A stretch of 36,693 nucleotides of DNA, taken from contig NZ_JAAARM010000050.1 in NCBI RefSeq assembly GCF_009908285.1, forward strand, positions 1 through 36,693, read 5' to 3'. Both the position numbers and the translations under genes were made by a program. Below the pieces are notes generated by a model. The model did not search any database and had not been told where the DNA came from. It saw nothing but the letters and a program-made list of their open reading frames with translations. Positions 9,422 to 16,468 of this stretch are shown piece by piece; the first letter of the stretch is position 1, and each line of letters starts with the position of its first letter. The DNA comes from Pseudomonas sp. Fl4BN1 (GTDB taxonomy: Bacteria > Pseudomonadota > Gammaproteobacteria > Pseudomonadales > Pseudomonadaceae).

Positions 9422-10006
9422 TCAGTAACCCCGGCCCGGGTAGTCGAACCAGTGTTCCCCACTCAGGATCTCCTCCATGTGGGCATCGCTAAAAATCCCT
9501 GGCGCATCCCGCAGGAAGCGTGACCGCCACTGGGGCAGCCACCAGTAATTCAGCGCCGTGCTTCTTGGGAGCAGCACCATGGTGAGGACTGATTGATCGA
9601 TGAGCCCGCGCTGATACAGCGCGTGACTGCGGTCCATGAAATCCAGGTAGTAGTCGATGGGCAGTGAGAGCATCAGCACTGCGGTATGAAATTTTTCCGT
9701 GGGCGCTCGTTGCGGGTTTTCCAGCAGGCCCAGGGCTTCGCAGTAGTGGGCCTGGGCCTGGCGAGCCAGAGCTTGGGCCTCCGGGACTTCGAGAATGATC
9801 AGTGAGCTGATTTCCTCTTGCCAGGCGGCGCCGTGGGTCTCCTGGAAGTATTGGCTGATGACCTCGGTCAGGGGGCCGGAGGCTCGGGTCGCGTCCGTGC
9901 AGCGGTTGCCGTCGACGGGGCGGCCGAGGGTCCAGATGACGAGGGGGATGGCCAGGGCCAGGGCGATGCAGCCGTAGAGAGTCGCTCTGATGGGGGATGG
10001 TTTCAC
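9422..10006 (-). CDS. Unknown membrane-anchored protein, 194 aa
   Basis: I do not recognise the family. Residues about 9-27 (LYGCIALALAIPLVIWTLG) form one hydrophobic segment that could be a signal anchor or uncleaved signal peptide. The remaining ~165 residues are soluble, presumably periplasmic, and rich in aromatic residues near the end (LNYWWLPQW, EHWFDYPG). The start is a GTG codon at 10006 without a clear ribosome site, so the true start is uncertain. It lies downstream of the anti-sigma gene on the same strand, separated by 148 bp containing a REP element, so co-transcription is possible but unproven. Confidence 0.65.
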   Translation of the reverse strand: MKPSPIRATLYGCIALALAIPLVIWTLGRPVDGNRCTDATRASGPLTEVISQYFQETHGAAWQEEISSLIILEVPEAQALARQAQAHYCEALGLLENPQRAPTEKFHTAVLMLSLPIDYYLDFMDRSHALYQRGLIDQSVLTMVLLPRSTALNYWWLPQWRSRFLRDAPGIFSDAHMEEILSGEHWFDYPGRGY

Positions 10007-10099
10007 TTGAGACGCCGAAAGGTGTGTGGGGCTCGCGCGGCAACTTCAGGCTGGCGCAGACCCTGTTGGTGAGTGGGCAGGGGAGTTTAGCGTTGGCTG

Positions 10100-10147
10100 C
10101 TTCGCTGGCAAGCCAGCTCCTACACAAGCCAAGCCTTGCCGGCGAAG
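10100..10147. repeat. REP element with degenerate second arm
   Basis: A clear reverse arm at 10100-10123 (ending AGCCAGCTCCTAC) is followed by a partial forward arm (AGCCTTGCCGGCGAAG, about 10132-10147) that lacks the GTAGGAG end. It lies just downstream of the anti-sigma stop codon and looks like a decaying outward-pointing REPIN. Confidence 0.7.
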
Positions 10148-10154
10148 ACGCCCG

Positions 10155-10829
10155 TCAGAGCGCCGCCAATTGTCCCTGGTACAGCACTGGCCCGGTGGGT
10201 TGTCCGGTAGGCGAGCCGCCGTGGGGTTCGAGGCTCACCGCCAGGGCGATCGGGGTGCCCAGCAGTTCGCGCTGCGCCGGGCTCAGGTTGATCTTGCCTT
10301 TGCCTCCCACGGGCACCACGCCCAGGGAAATCGGCTGGCCATCGGCGGGGATCGCCCAGAGCTCCAGGCTGCGGTCCAGGCCGACGGCGGCCAGGGTCAA
10401 GGGTTCGACTTGCAGGTACTGGGCATGGGCCTTGATCTGCAAGGCCGGCTGTTGATCGGCGCTGAGCAGGGTAGCGCTGTAGCGCACGCTGTCGCTCTGG
10501 TGAATGAAACCGATGTACAGAGTTGCCAGCACCGCGCAGGTGGCAAACGCCAGGCGCAGGCGCATCCACAGTGGATTCTTCTTCGGTACATGCAGGACCT
10601 GGGGTTCGATGCGCGCCTGGATGGCCTGCCACAGGTGTTCCGGCACGCCCTGCTCGGGGATGGCCTCGGTCAGGCTGGCGAGGCTTTCCTGCCATTTCGC
10701 CAGTTCTTCTCGCAGGGCGGCATCGTCCAGCAACAGCCTCTCGAAATGTCGGCGGGCAGCACCTTGCATCAGGCCGATGGCGTAGTCGGCAGCCAGGGCG
10801 CGGCGCCGTTCAGGGGTTTGATAGTTCAT
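10155..10829 (-). CDS. RskA-type anti-sigma factor
   Basis: Inner-membrane regulator, 224 aa. Residues 1-85 form a cytoplasmic anti-sigma domain (RRALAADYAIGLMQGAARRHFERLL) without the His-Cys-Cys zinc motif. One membrane segment follows at about 90-108 (LAFATCAVLATLYIGFI). The C-terminal half is a periplasmic RskA-family domain with the typical VGLDRSLELWAIPADGQPISLGV core. The ATG overlaps the sigma stop by four bases (ATGA), so production is coupled to the sigma factor it should sequester. Release in RskA systems usually follows regulated intramembrane proteolysis; the signal here is unknown. Confidence 0.88.
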   Translation of the reverse strand: MNYQTPERRRALAADYAIGLMQGAARRHFERLLLDDAALREELAKWQESLASLTEAIPEQGVPEHLWQAIQARIEPQVLHVPKKNPLWMRLRLAFATCAVLATLYIGFIHQSDSVRYSATLLSADQQPALQIKAHAQYLQVEPLTLAAVGLDRSLELWAIPADGQPISLGVVPVGGKGKINLSPAQRELLGTPIALAVSLEPHGGSPTGQPTGPVLYQGQLAAL

Positions 10830-11374
10830 GATTCAAGGCACCTGCGCAGGCGCTCCATGCCTCGTCGAATCCAGGATTTCACCGAGCCCAGGGGCGCGGC
10901 CAGGTGTTCTGCCAGCTCCGAGCAGGACAGGCCCTGGAAGTAGGCCACGGTGATGGACTGGCGCTGCATGCCTTCCAGGCTTTCCAGGCAGCGGTTCAGG
11001 GCCTGGGCTTCGCGGGCGCTGTGCAATTGATCGTGGGCCGAGGGCGTTGTATCCACCAGTTGTTGCTCTTCATGCTCGGCCAAGGGCCGTTCGCGGTGTT
11101 TGCGCAGCTGGTCGATGGCCTGGTTGCGGGTGATGTTGATCATCCAGGTCAAGGGCGCGGACAAGTGCGACTGGTAGCGCGAGGCGTTGTTCCAGATACG
11201 CACGAAGCTTTCCTGCAGCACTTCCTCTGCCAGGTCGCGACGTCCCATGAAACGCAGGGCGATGCCGTGCAGGCGTGGGGCAACGCTGCGGTACAGGGTT
11301 TCAAAGGCGCGGCGATCACCCAGTGAACACTGGGCCAGCAGGTGCCTGAGCTGATCAGGGTCGAGGGTGGAAAT
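10826..11374 (-). CDS. ECF sigma factor (SigK-like), probable ATT start
   Basis: Extracytoplasmic-function sigma factor with region 2 (YRSVAPRLHGIALRFMGRRDLAEEVLQESFVRIW, then SAPLTWMINITRNQAIDQLRK) and region 4 (RQSITVAYFQGLSCSELAEHLAAPLGSVKSWIRRGMERLR). Homology-like sequence begins at STLDPDQLRHLLAQCSLGDRRAFETLYR. Directly before it lies AGGAGA-ACCGCC-ATT, which places an ideal ribosome site six bases from an ATT codon at 11374 (182 aa). The only upstream ATG in frame is at 11476; it has a poor site and adds 34 residues unlike any sigma factor. A TTG at 11398 has no ribosome site. The start is therefore inferred as ATT, with moderate certainty; the sigma identity is firm. Confidence 0.88.
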   Translation of the reverse strand: MSTLDPDQLRHLLAQCSLGDRRAFETLYRSVAPRLHGIALRFMGRRDLAEEVLQESFVRIWNNASRYQSHLSAPLTWMINITRNQAIDQLRKHRERPLAEHEEQQLVDTTPSAHDQLHSAREAQALNRCLESLEGMQRQSITVAYFQGLSCSELAEHLAAPLGSVKSWIRRGMERLRRCLES

Positions 11375-11491
11375 GGCGGTTCTCCTGGCGAGTGACAAGA
11401 GGATGGACAACGGCTGGCAACGGCAGGTGCCGCCAGAGATTAGTCCAGGGTGGGCCGTTGTTCCATTCACGATCATCTACCTCAGGCAGAG

Positions 11492-11517
11492 GCCGGCCCC
11501 GATGCCTAGGGGCCGGC
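11492..11517 (-). terminator. Hairpin between fasciclin and sigma genes
   Basis: Perfect 9-bp all-GC stem: GCCGGCCCC (11492-11500) and GGGGCCGGC (11509-11517) with an 8-nt loop. It lies 10 nt past the fasciclin stop codon. No T tract follows on the - strand, so partial termination or 3'-end protection is more likely than complete termination. Confidence 0.6.
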
Positions 11518-11526
11518 ACCCATGGC

Positions 11527-12120
11527 TCAACTTTTTGGCAGCAGTACTTTGTCGATGACCTGAATCACGCCATTGGACTGGTACACATCGTAGGTGGTGA
11601 TGTCGGCGACGCCGCCTTTTTCATCCTTGATCTGGATGTTGTGCGGGCCATTCATCATCACCCACAGCTTGCCGCCGGCGACCGTGGTCAGTTCGGCCTT
11701 GCCGCCGCCAGCCTGAATGCGTTTGGCCAGCTCCATCATGTCCAGTTTTCCGGCCACCACGTGGTAGCTGAGGATGTGGCTCAGGGTGGCCTTGTTCTCC
11801 GGCTTGAGCAGGGTGTCGACTGTGCCGGCGGGCAACGCAGCGAAGGCCGAGTTGATGGGGGCGAATACGGTGAACGGCCCTTTGCCCTTGAGGGTCTGGA
11901 CCAGCCCGGCGGCTTTGACTGCGGCCACCAGGGTGGTGTGATCGGCGGAGTTGACTGCGTTATCGATGATGTCCTTGGCCGGCAGCATGGCCTGGCCGCC
12001 GACCATCACGGTGTCGTGGCTGATTTCGGCGGCCTGGGCGGTGGCCATGGCCAGGCCGCTGGCGAGGCTCAGGGTCAACAAGCTGGCAATCAACGGAGTC
12101 TTGATCGAATTGCGCTTCAT
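11527..12120 (-). CDS. Secreted fasciclin-domain protein
   Basis: Protein of 197 aa with a Sec signal peptide (about 1-31, cleavage near ATAQA-AE) and a single fasciclin/FAS1 domain. The domain has the FTVFAPINSAFAALPAGTVDTLL segment (H1 box) and SYHVVAGKL (YH motif and H2 region). FAS1 domains mediate cell-surface adhesion or matrix interactions; the bacterial function is mostly undefined. The start at 12120 fits AAGGATC upstream and the signal peptide; the longer frame to 12210 does not begin with a signal. It is the first gene of a probable fasciclin-sigma-anti-sigma operon. It contains no lipobox, so the product should be periplasmic or released. Confidence 0.9.
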   Translation of the reverse strand: MKRNSIKTPLIASLLTLSLASGLAMATAQAAEISHDTVMVGGQAMLPAKDIIDNAVNSADHTTLVAAVKAAGLVQTLKGKGPFTVFAPINSAFAALPAGTVDTLLKPENKATLSHILSYHVVAGKLDMMELAKRIQAGGGKAELTTVAGGKLWVMMNGPHNIQIKDEKGGVADITTYDVYQSNGVIQVIDKVLLPKS

Positions 12121-12170
12121 GGTGGTGATCCTTGTGGGAAAGCGGCCAGGCATTTTCTGTCCGTGCGAGA

Positions 12171-12198
12171 TATACGCAGACCGTCGGACACTGGATGC
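12171..12198 (-). promoter_or_regulatory. Candidate ECF-sigma promoter for the fasciclin operon
   Basis: Reading the - strand, GCATCC (12198-12193) is followed after exactly 16 nt by CGTATA (12176-12171). That is the spacing and style of ECF promoters (-35 with a CATCC core, -10 beginning CG). Transcription would start near 12164, giving a leader of about 44 nt. Autoregulation by the adjacent sigma factor is inferred, not shown. Confidence 0.5.
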
Positions 12199-12334
12199 GA
12201 GGTTTATCAACTAGATTTCAAACAGCCGCTACTGATCTTGAGGCGTCTCGGAACATTCGCGGTGACATCCAGTCAAAAGGCTGTTTTCCCTCCACCCGAA
12301 CACGGTTGGTTTATCGCCCCATGAGGTTGTTTCG

Positions 12335-12892
12335 ATGAATATTCCACGCGGTTTTGCCCTGGCTACCCTGATGACCCTGGCCGCCGGTTCGGCTTTGGCC
12401 GGCGGTTTCAGCCTGAACGATGCAGCCAATGCCATTTCCGGCATGCAGGGTGGCGACAAGGCCGCTGCTGCAGCACCGACTTCACAAACCGCCGGCCTGC
12501 TGGGTTCGCTGGGCTCGCAATTGAATATCACCCCGCAGCAAGCCATCGGCGGCACTGGCGCCATGCTTGGCCTGGCGAAGAATCAACTGAGCGGATCCGA
12601 CTATTCGCAACTGAGCAAAAGCGTGCCGGGCCTGGACAAGCTCTCGGGCAGTAACGGCCTGGGCGCGTTGAGTGGCCTGCTCGGCCAGTCTTCAGGGCAA
12701 TCCGCCGGCCTGGACAGTGCCCTGGGCAATGTCAAAGACACCAATGACCTGAACAACGCCTTTGGTGCCCTGGGCATGGACAGTGGCATGATCGGCCAGT
12801 TTGCCCCGGTGATCCTGCAGTACCTGGGCCAGCAGGGCGTCGGTGGTTCCTTGCTGCAAAGCCTGAGCGGCATCTGGGGCGTGGCCAAGTAA
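12335..12892 (+). CDS. DUF2780 family exported protein
   Basis: The 185-aa protein starts with a signal peptide (about 1-22, cleavage near SALA-GG). The mature part is rich in Gly, Ser, Gln and Leu and ends with repeated amphipathic segments such as QYLGQQGVGGSLLQSLSGIW, as in the DUF2780 (VcgC/VcgE-like) family. The function of the family is not known to me. It is divergent from the fasciclin operon with 214 bp between the two start codons, so the two promoters may share regulation. I did not find a second copy of the GCATCC-N16-CGTA element pointing toward this gene. Confidence 0.8.
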   Translation: MNIPRGFALATLMTLAAGSALAGGFSLNDAANAISGMQGGDKAAAAAPTSQTAGLLGSLGSQLNITPQQAIGGTGAMLGLAKNQLSGSDYSQLSKSVPGLDKLSGSNGLGALSGLLGQSSGQSAGLDSALGNVKDTNDLNNAFGALGMDSGMIGQFAPVILQYLGQQGVGGSLLQSLSGIWGVAK

Positions 12893-12901
12893 CGCCCTGG
12901 G

Positions 12902-12926
12902 GCCCCGGCGCCGGGTGCGTCGGGGC
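12902..12926. terminator. GC-rich hairpin downstream of the DUF2780 gene
   Basis: GCCCCG (12902-12907) can pair with CGGGGC (12921-12926) shortly after the stop codon. The stem is short and no T tract follows, so termination is possible but weakly supported. Confidence 0.35.
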
Positions 12927-13030
12927 TGCCCTTGATCCTTGAAACGGGCAGCAGTGCCTATCTCGGAGTTTTCGCCGAATCGGGCCTGTGCTATATCTCG
13001 CGCCCCGTTTTCCAAGGAAGCTTGAACGCG

Positions 13031-13459
13031 ATGTTCATGGATGCACTGAAGATGTCTCTGCCCGCCGATGCGGTGCTCGGTTTCATGCTCTACATGCTGG
13101 GCGCCGGCCTGGTTTTTGCCCTCTACGCGTTCATCTACACGCGTCTGACCCCCTATAACGAATTCGCCCTGATCCGCCAGGGCAACAGCGCCGCCGCCAT
13201 CGCCCTGTCCGGCGCCTTGCTGGGCTTTGCAATCCCGGTGGCCAGCGCGATTTCCCATTCCATTTCGATCATCGACTTCCTGCTCTGGGCCGGTATCGCC
13301 TCGGTGGTGCAGTTGCTGGCGTTCTTTGTCGTCAGCCTGACCCTCAAGGGGCTGTCCCAGCGCATCGCCAACCAGGAAAACGCCGCGGCGATCCTGGTGG
13401 CTTCGGTCTCTGTCGGTGTCGGCCTGCTCAACGCGGCCTGCATGACCCCATCAGTCTGA
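13031..13459 (+). CDS. DUF350 family membrane protein (YjfL-like)
   Basis: Integral inner-membrane protein of 142 aa with four hydrophobic segments (about 13-34, 52-74, 80-103 and 122-138) and the DUF350 pattern LTPYNEFALIRQGNSAAAIALSGALLGFAIP. The ATG at 13031 is chosen for AAGGAAG ten bases upstream; an in-frame ATG at 13037 is the alternative. It is the first gene of a DUF350-DUF1190-GspS-like trio that matches the E. coli yjfL-yjfM-yjfC order. Its molecular role is unknown; partnership with the next two genes is inferred from conserved order and tight spacing (10 nt). Confidence 0.86.
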   Translation: MFMDALKMSLPADAVLGFMLYMLGAGLVFALYAFIYTRLTPYNEFALIRQGNSAAAIALSGALLGFAIPVASAISHSISIIDFLLWAGIASVVQLLAFFVVSLTLKGLSQRIANQENAAAILVASVSVGVGLLNAACMTPSV

Positions 13460-13469
13460 GGGCGCCGGC

Positions 13470-14192
13470 ATGAAACGCAGTAAAAGCGTGCGCCTGGTGC
13501 TGCTGGGCAGTGTGCCGTTCGCCCTGGCCGCCTGTGACGGCCAGCCCCAGGCGACTCGAGAGGTTCGCCAAGTCCAGCATTTCACCAGCCCGCAGGAATG
13601 TGAGCAGGCGCAGATTTCACTGGATATCTGCCAGTCAGCCCGCGACGACGCCTGGGAGCGTAGTGACGTGGTGGCCCCGCGTTACAAGGACTTGCAAGAC
13701 TGCGAGGAGGACTTCTACCCCGGCCATTGCAAGGTCTCCATCTACAACCGGACCTACATACCGACCTTCCAAGGTTTTGCCCTGACCAGCCAGCGCACGG
13801 TGCCGGTCAAGCCCGGCGAGGAGGAGCAACAGCAGGCCGGCTCCGGTTCCAGCGGCACCACCAGCGGTGGCGGCAGCGCGATGAGCGTCGGCAATGGTGG
13901 CTCTTCCAGTTCCGGCTCGAGTTTCTGGCGCTGGATCGGCCTGGAACCGGAGCCACGCTACTTCAGCGAGGCCCTGTACAAGGAGCGCGACGGTCGTGGC
14001 GGCTCGCAGTTGAGCACCCTCACCCAGCAAGTGGAGGCCGGCAAGACCTTCAGTAATGCCAGCAACGGTGGCCGTTTCGGCATTTCCAGTCCGGAGCGCT
14101 TCACTCGCGCCGGTGACTCCATGGCCGGTGCCCATGAGGTGGTCAGTCGAGGCGGTTTCGGTTCCGGGCACAGCTGGGGGGGCGGCTCTTGA
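13470..14192 (+). CDS. DUF1190 family lipoprotein (YjfM/YgiB-like)
   Basis: 240-aa protein with an N-terminal lipoprotein signal: FALAAC places the lipidated cysteine at C22. Residue +2 is Asp, which in the Lol sorting rule retains lipoproteins in the inner membrane. The N-terminal third carries conserved cysteines (C43, C54, C78, C87) in the YgiB/DUF1190 pattern. A low-complexity Gly/Ser linker follows, and the C-terminus is Gly-rich (RGGFGSGHSWGGGS). Its stop overlaps the next start by four bases. E. coli homologues (YgiB, YjfM) also sit beside an ATP-grasp gene, so the pair probably acts together; the function is not established. Confidence 0.86.
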   Translation: MKRSKSVRLVLLGSVPFALAACDGQPQATREVRQVQHFTSPQECEQAQISLDICQSARDDAWERSDVVAPRYKDLQDCEEDFYPGHCKVSIYNRTYIPTFQGFALTSQRTVPVKPGEEEQQQAGSGSSGTTSGGGSAMSVGNGGSSSSGSSFWRWIGLEPEPRYFSEALYKERDGRGGSQLSTLTQQVEAGKTFSNASNGGRFGISSPERFTRAGDSMAGAHEVVSRGGFGSGHSWGGGS

Positions 14193-15343
14193 AGCGTATC
14201 GCCAGCACCCCGCGCCCGGACTGGCAGGCCACGGCGGAGCAACTGGGCTTTGCCTTCCACACCTTCGACGGCGAGCCGTACTGGGACGAGTCGGCTTACT
14301 ACCGCTTCAGCTTGCGGCAGATCGAGGACGACCTGGAGGACCCGAGCCAGGAACTGCACGAACTGTGCATGGCCCTGGTGGCCGAGGTGGTGGACAGTGA
14401 AGAACTGTTGCAGCGCCTGGCCATTCCCCCGGCCTTTCATGAATTGATCCGCCAGTCGTGGAAGCAGGGCGACCCTCATCTCTATGGGCGCATGGACCTG
14501 TGCTACGACGGTACAGGCCCGGCCAAGCTGCTGGAAACCAACTACGACACGCCGACCTCACTGTATGAGGCGAGCTTCTTCCAGTACGTCTGGCTGGAGC
14601 AGCAGTTGCAACGCGGCCAGCTAGCGGCGGGTTGCGACCAGTTCAACAGCATCGAGGACAAGCTGCTGCAGGCGTTTGTCCAGGGTGGCTTCAAGTCGCC
14701 GATGCACTTTGCCTCGGTCAGGGATTCGCTGGAGGATCGCGGCACCGTCGAATACCTGCGCGATATCGCCCGCCAGGCTGGCCTGGGTACGCGGCTGATC
14801 GCCATCGAAGATATCGGCCTGAATGCCGGCGGGCGTTTCGTCGACCTGCTGGATATGCCCATCGAGAGCCTGTTCAAGCTCTATCCCTGGGAGCAGCTGT
14901 TCAACGAAGCTTATGGCCCGGCGATTGCCGGCAGCCGCACGCAGTTTGTCGAGCCGCCGTGGAAGGCCATCCTCTCCAACAAGGGCGCCATGGCCCTGCT
15001 CTGGGAGCGGCATGCGGGGCACCCGAATCTGCTGCCGGCGTTTATCGATGCCGACCCGGCCGCCCGCCTGGGCCCGGGCTGGGTGCGCAAGCCGTTCTTT
15101 TCCCGGGAAGGGGCCAATGTGGAGATCTGCACCGCAGGTGGCGAGCGCCTGATCGAGGCCGGGCCCTACGGCGGGCCGTGCATTCGCCAGCAGTTTCACC
15201 CACTGCCGGTGTTTGCCGGCAACCATACGGTGATTGGCAGTTGGGTGATCGGCGATCAGCCGGCGGGGATCGGCATTCGCGAAGACCATTCGCCGATCAC
15301 CAAGGACAGCAGCCGCTTCCTGCCCCATGTGATCAGTGATTGA
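14189..15343 (+). CDS. Glutathionylspermidine synthase-like ATP-grasp protein (YjfC/YgiC type)
   Basis: 384-aa protein corresponding to the C-terminal synthetase domain of GspS. Conserved pieces include RMDLCYDGTGPAKLLETNYDTPTSLYE, a substrate and Mg-ATP region, and GWVRKPFFSREGANVEI near the end. It lacks the N-terminal amidase domain of true GspS, as do E. coli YgiC and YjfC, which are not known to make glutathionylspermidine. The substrate is therefore unknown, probably a peptide-amine ligation. Translation starts at a TTG overlapping the DUF1190 stop (TTGA), which indicates coupling. Its TGA stop directly abuts the stop of the convergent acyltransferase. Confidence 0.87.
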   Translation: MKRIASTPRPDWQATAEQLGFAFHTFDGEPYWDESAYYRFSLRQIEDDLEDPSQELHELCMALVAEVVDSEELLQRLAIPPAFHELIRQSWKQGDPHLYGRMDLCYDGTGPAKLLETNYDTPTSLYEASFFQYVWLEQQLQRGQLAAGCDQFNSIEDKLLQAFVQGGFKSPMHFASVRDSLEDRGTVEYLRDIARQAGLGTRLIAIEDIGLNAGGRFVDLLDMPIESLFKLYPWEQLFNEAYGPAIAGSRTQFVEPPWKAILSNKGAMALLWERHAGHPNLLPAFIDADPAARLGPGWVRKPFFSREGANVEICTAGGERLIEAGPYGGPCIRQQFHPLPVFAGNHTVIGSWVIGDQPAGIGIREDHSPITKDSSRFLPHVISD

Positions 15344-16231
15344 TCAACTGCGTTCGGCCAGCAATGCGCTGATGCGCTGGTCCTTGTCGGTCCATAGCTG
15401 GTTGACCCAGTCCTGTACCTGCTGGCGGAACACCAGATCGTTTTCGTAATCACCCTGCCACAGCGTCGGGTCCAGCTCGCGGGTGCGGATGTCGATGATG
15501 ACCTTGGGCACGTTGCCGCTGATCAGGTCCCAGAAGCCTGGGATGCGTGCCTGGGGATACACCACCGTGACATCCAGTATGGCGTCCAGCTGTTCGCCCA
15601 TGGCGGCGAGGACGAACGCCACGCCGCCGGCCTTGGGCTTGAGCAGGTGCTGGAAGGGCGAGGCCTGTTGCTCACGCTTGGCCGGGCTGAAGCGGGTGCC
15701 TTCCAGGTAGTTGACCACGGTCACCGGCTGGCGCTTGAACAGCTCGCAGGCGGCCTTGGTGATTTCCAGGTCCTTGCCTTGCAGCTCCGGGTGCTTGGCC
15801 AGGAAGGCCTTGCTATAGCGCTTCATGAAGGGGTAGTCCAGCGCCCACCAGGCCAGGCCGAGAAAGGGCACCCAGATCAACTCCTTCTTGAGGAAGAACT
15901 TGAAGAACGGTGTGCGCCGGTTGAGGGTCTGGATCAGTGCCGGGATGTCCACCCAGGACTGGTGGTTGCTCACCACCAGGTACGAGGTGTCGACCCGCAG
16001 GCCTTCACCGCCGCGAATCTCCCAGCGGGTGGGGATGCACAGGGCGAAGATCAGCTTGTCGATCTCGGCCCAGGTCTCGGCGATCCACATCACCGCGCTG
16101 GAGGCACAGTCGCGCAGGTGCCCCTGCAGGATCAGCTTGAGCAGGGCGAATACCATCAGAGGGCCGAACAGCACCAGGGTATTGAGCAGGAGCAGCAGGG
16201 TGACGAAACAGCCGGTGAGCAGGCGGCGCAT
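15344..16231 (-). CDS. YihG-type lysophospholipid acyltransferase
   Basis: 295-aa membrane-bound PlsC-superfamily enzyme, expected to transfer an acyl chain to a lysophosphatidic acid-like acceptor at the inner membrane. The catalytic HX4D motif is H90-D95 in SNHQSWVD, and the glycerophosphate-binding EGTR is at 177-180. A long hydrophobic N-terminus (about 1-35) anchors it. The stretch WVPFLGLAWWALDYPFMKRYSKA closely resembles E. coli YihG as I remember it. The start at 16231 gives the usual MRRLL N-terminus; an upstream in-frame ATG at 16291 adds non-homologous sequence. Confidence 0.88.
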   Translation of the reverse strand: MRRLLTGCFVTLLLLLNTLVLFGPLMVFALLKLILQGHLRDCASSAVMWIAETWAEIDKLIFALCIPTRWEIRGGEGLRVDTSYLVVSNHQSWVDIPALIQTLNRRTPFFKFFLKKELIWVPFLGLAWWALDYPFMKRYSKAFLAKHPELQGKDLEITKAACELFKRQPVTVVNYLEGTRFSPAKREQQASPFQHLLKPKAGGVAFVLAAMGEQLDAILDVTVVYPQARIPGFWDLISGNVPKVIIDIRTRELDPTLWQGDYENDLVFRQQVQDWVNQLWTDKDQRISALLAERS

Positions 16232-16468
16232 AAGGCACTCTTTACAATCTTTTGAGCGCGCCATGATAAGCAGCTTCGGCGGACAGGCCAAATTCTAGTG
16301 TGCTGACGAATGTTTCACTTGGACCCGGGTAGGCTGGCTGGCAGTTTGTGTGATGTCGGTGAAGGGCTCTTCGCCCGCCAGCTTTTGCAGGCCAGAGACC
16401 CAAACAGAACCAATTCGGCGGCGGCGGTCTAAAATCCCGCTGCCCCTTTTTCCAAGGAACCCACTGCC

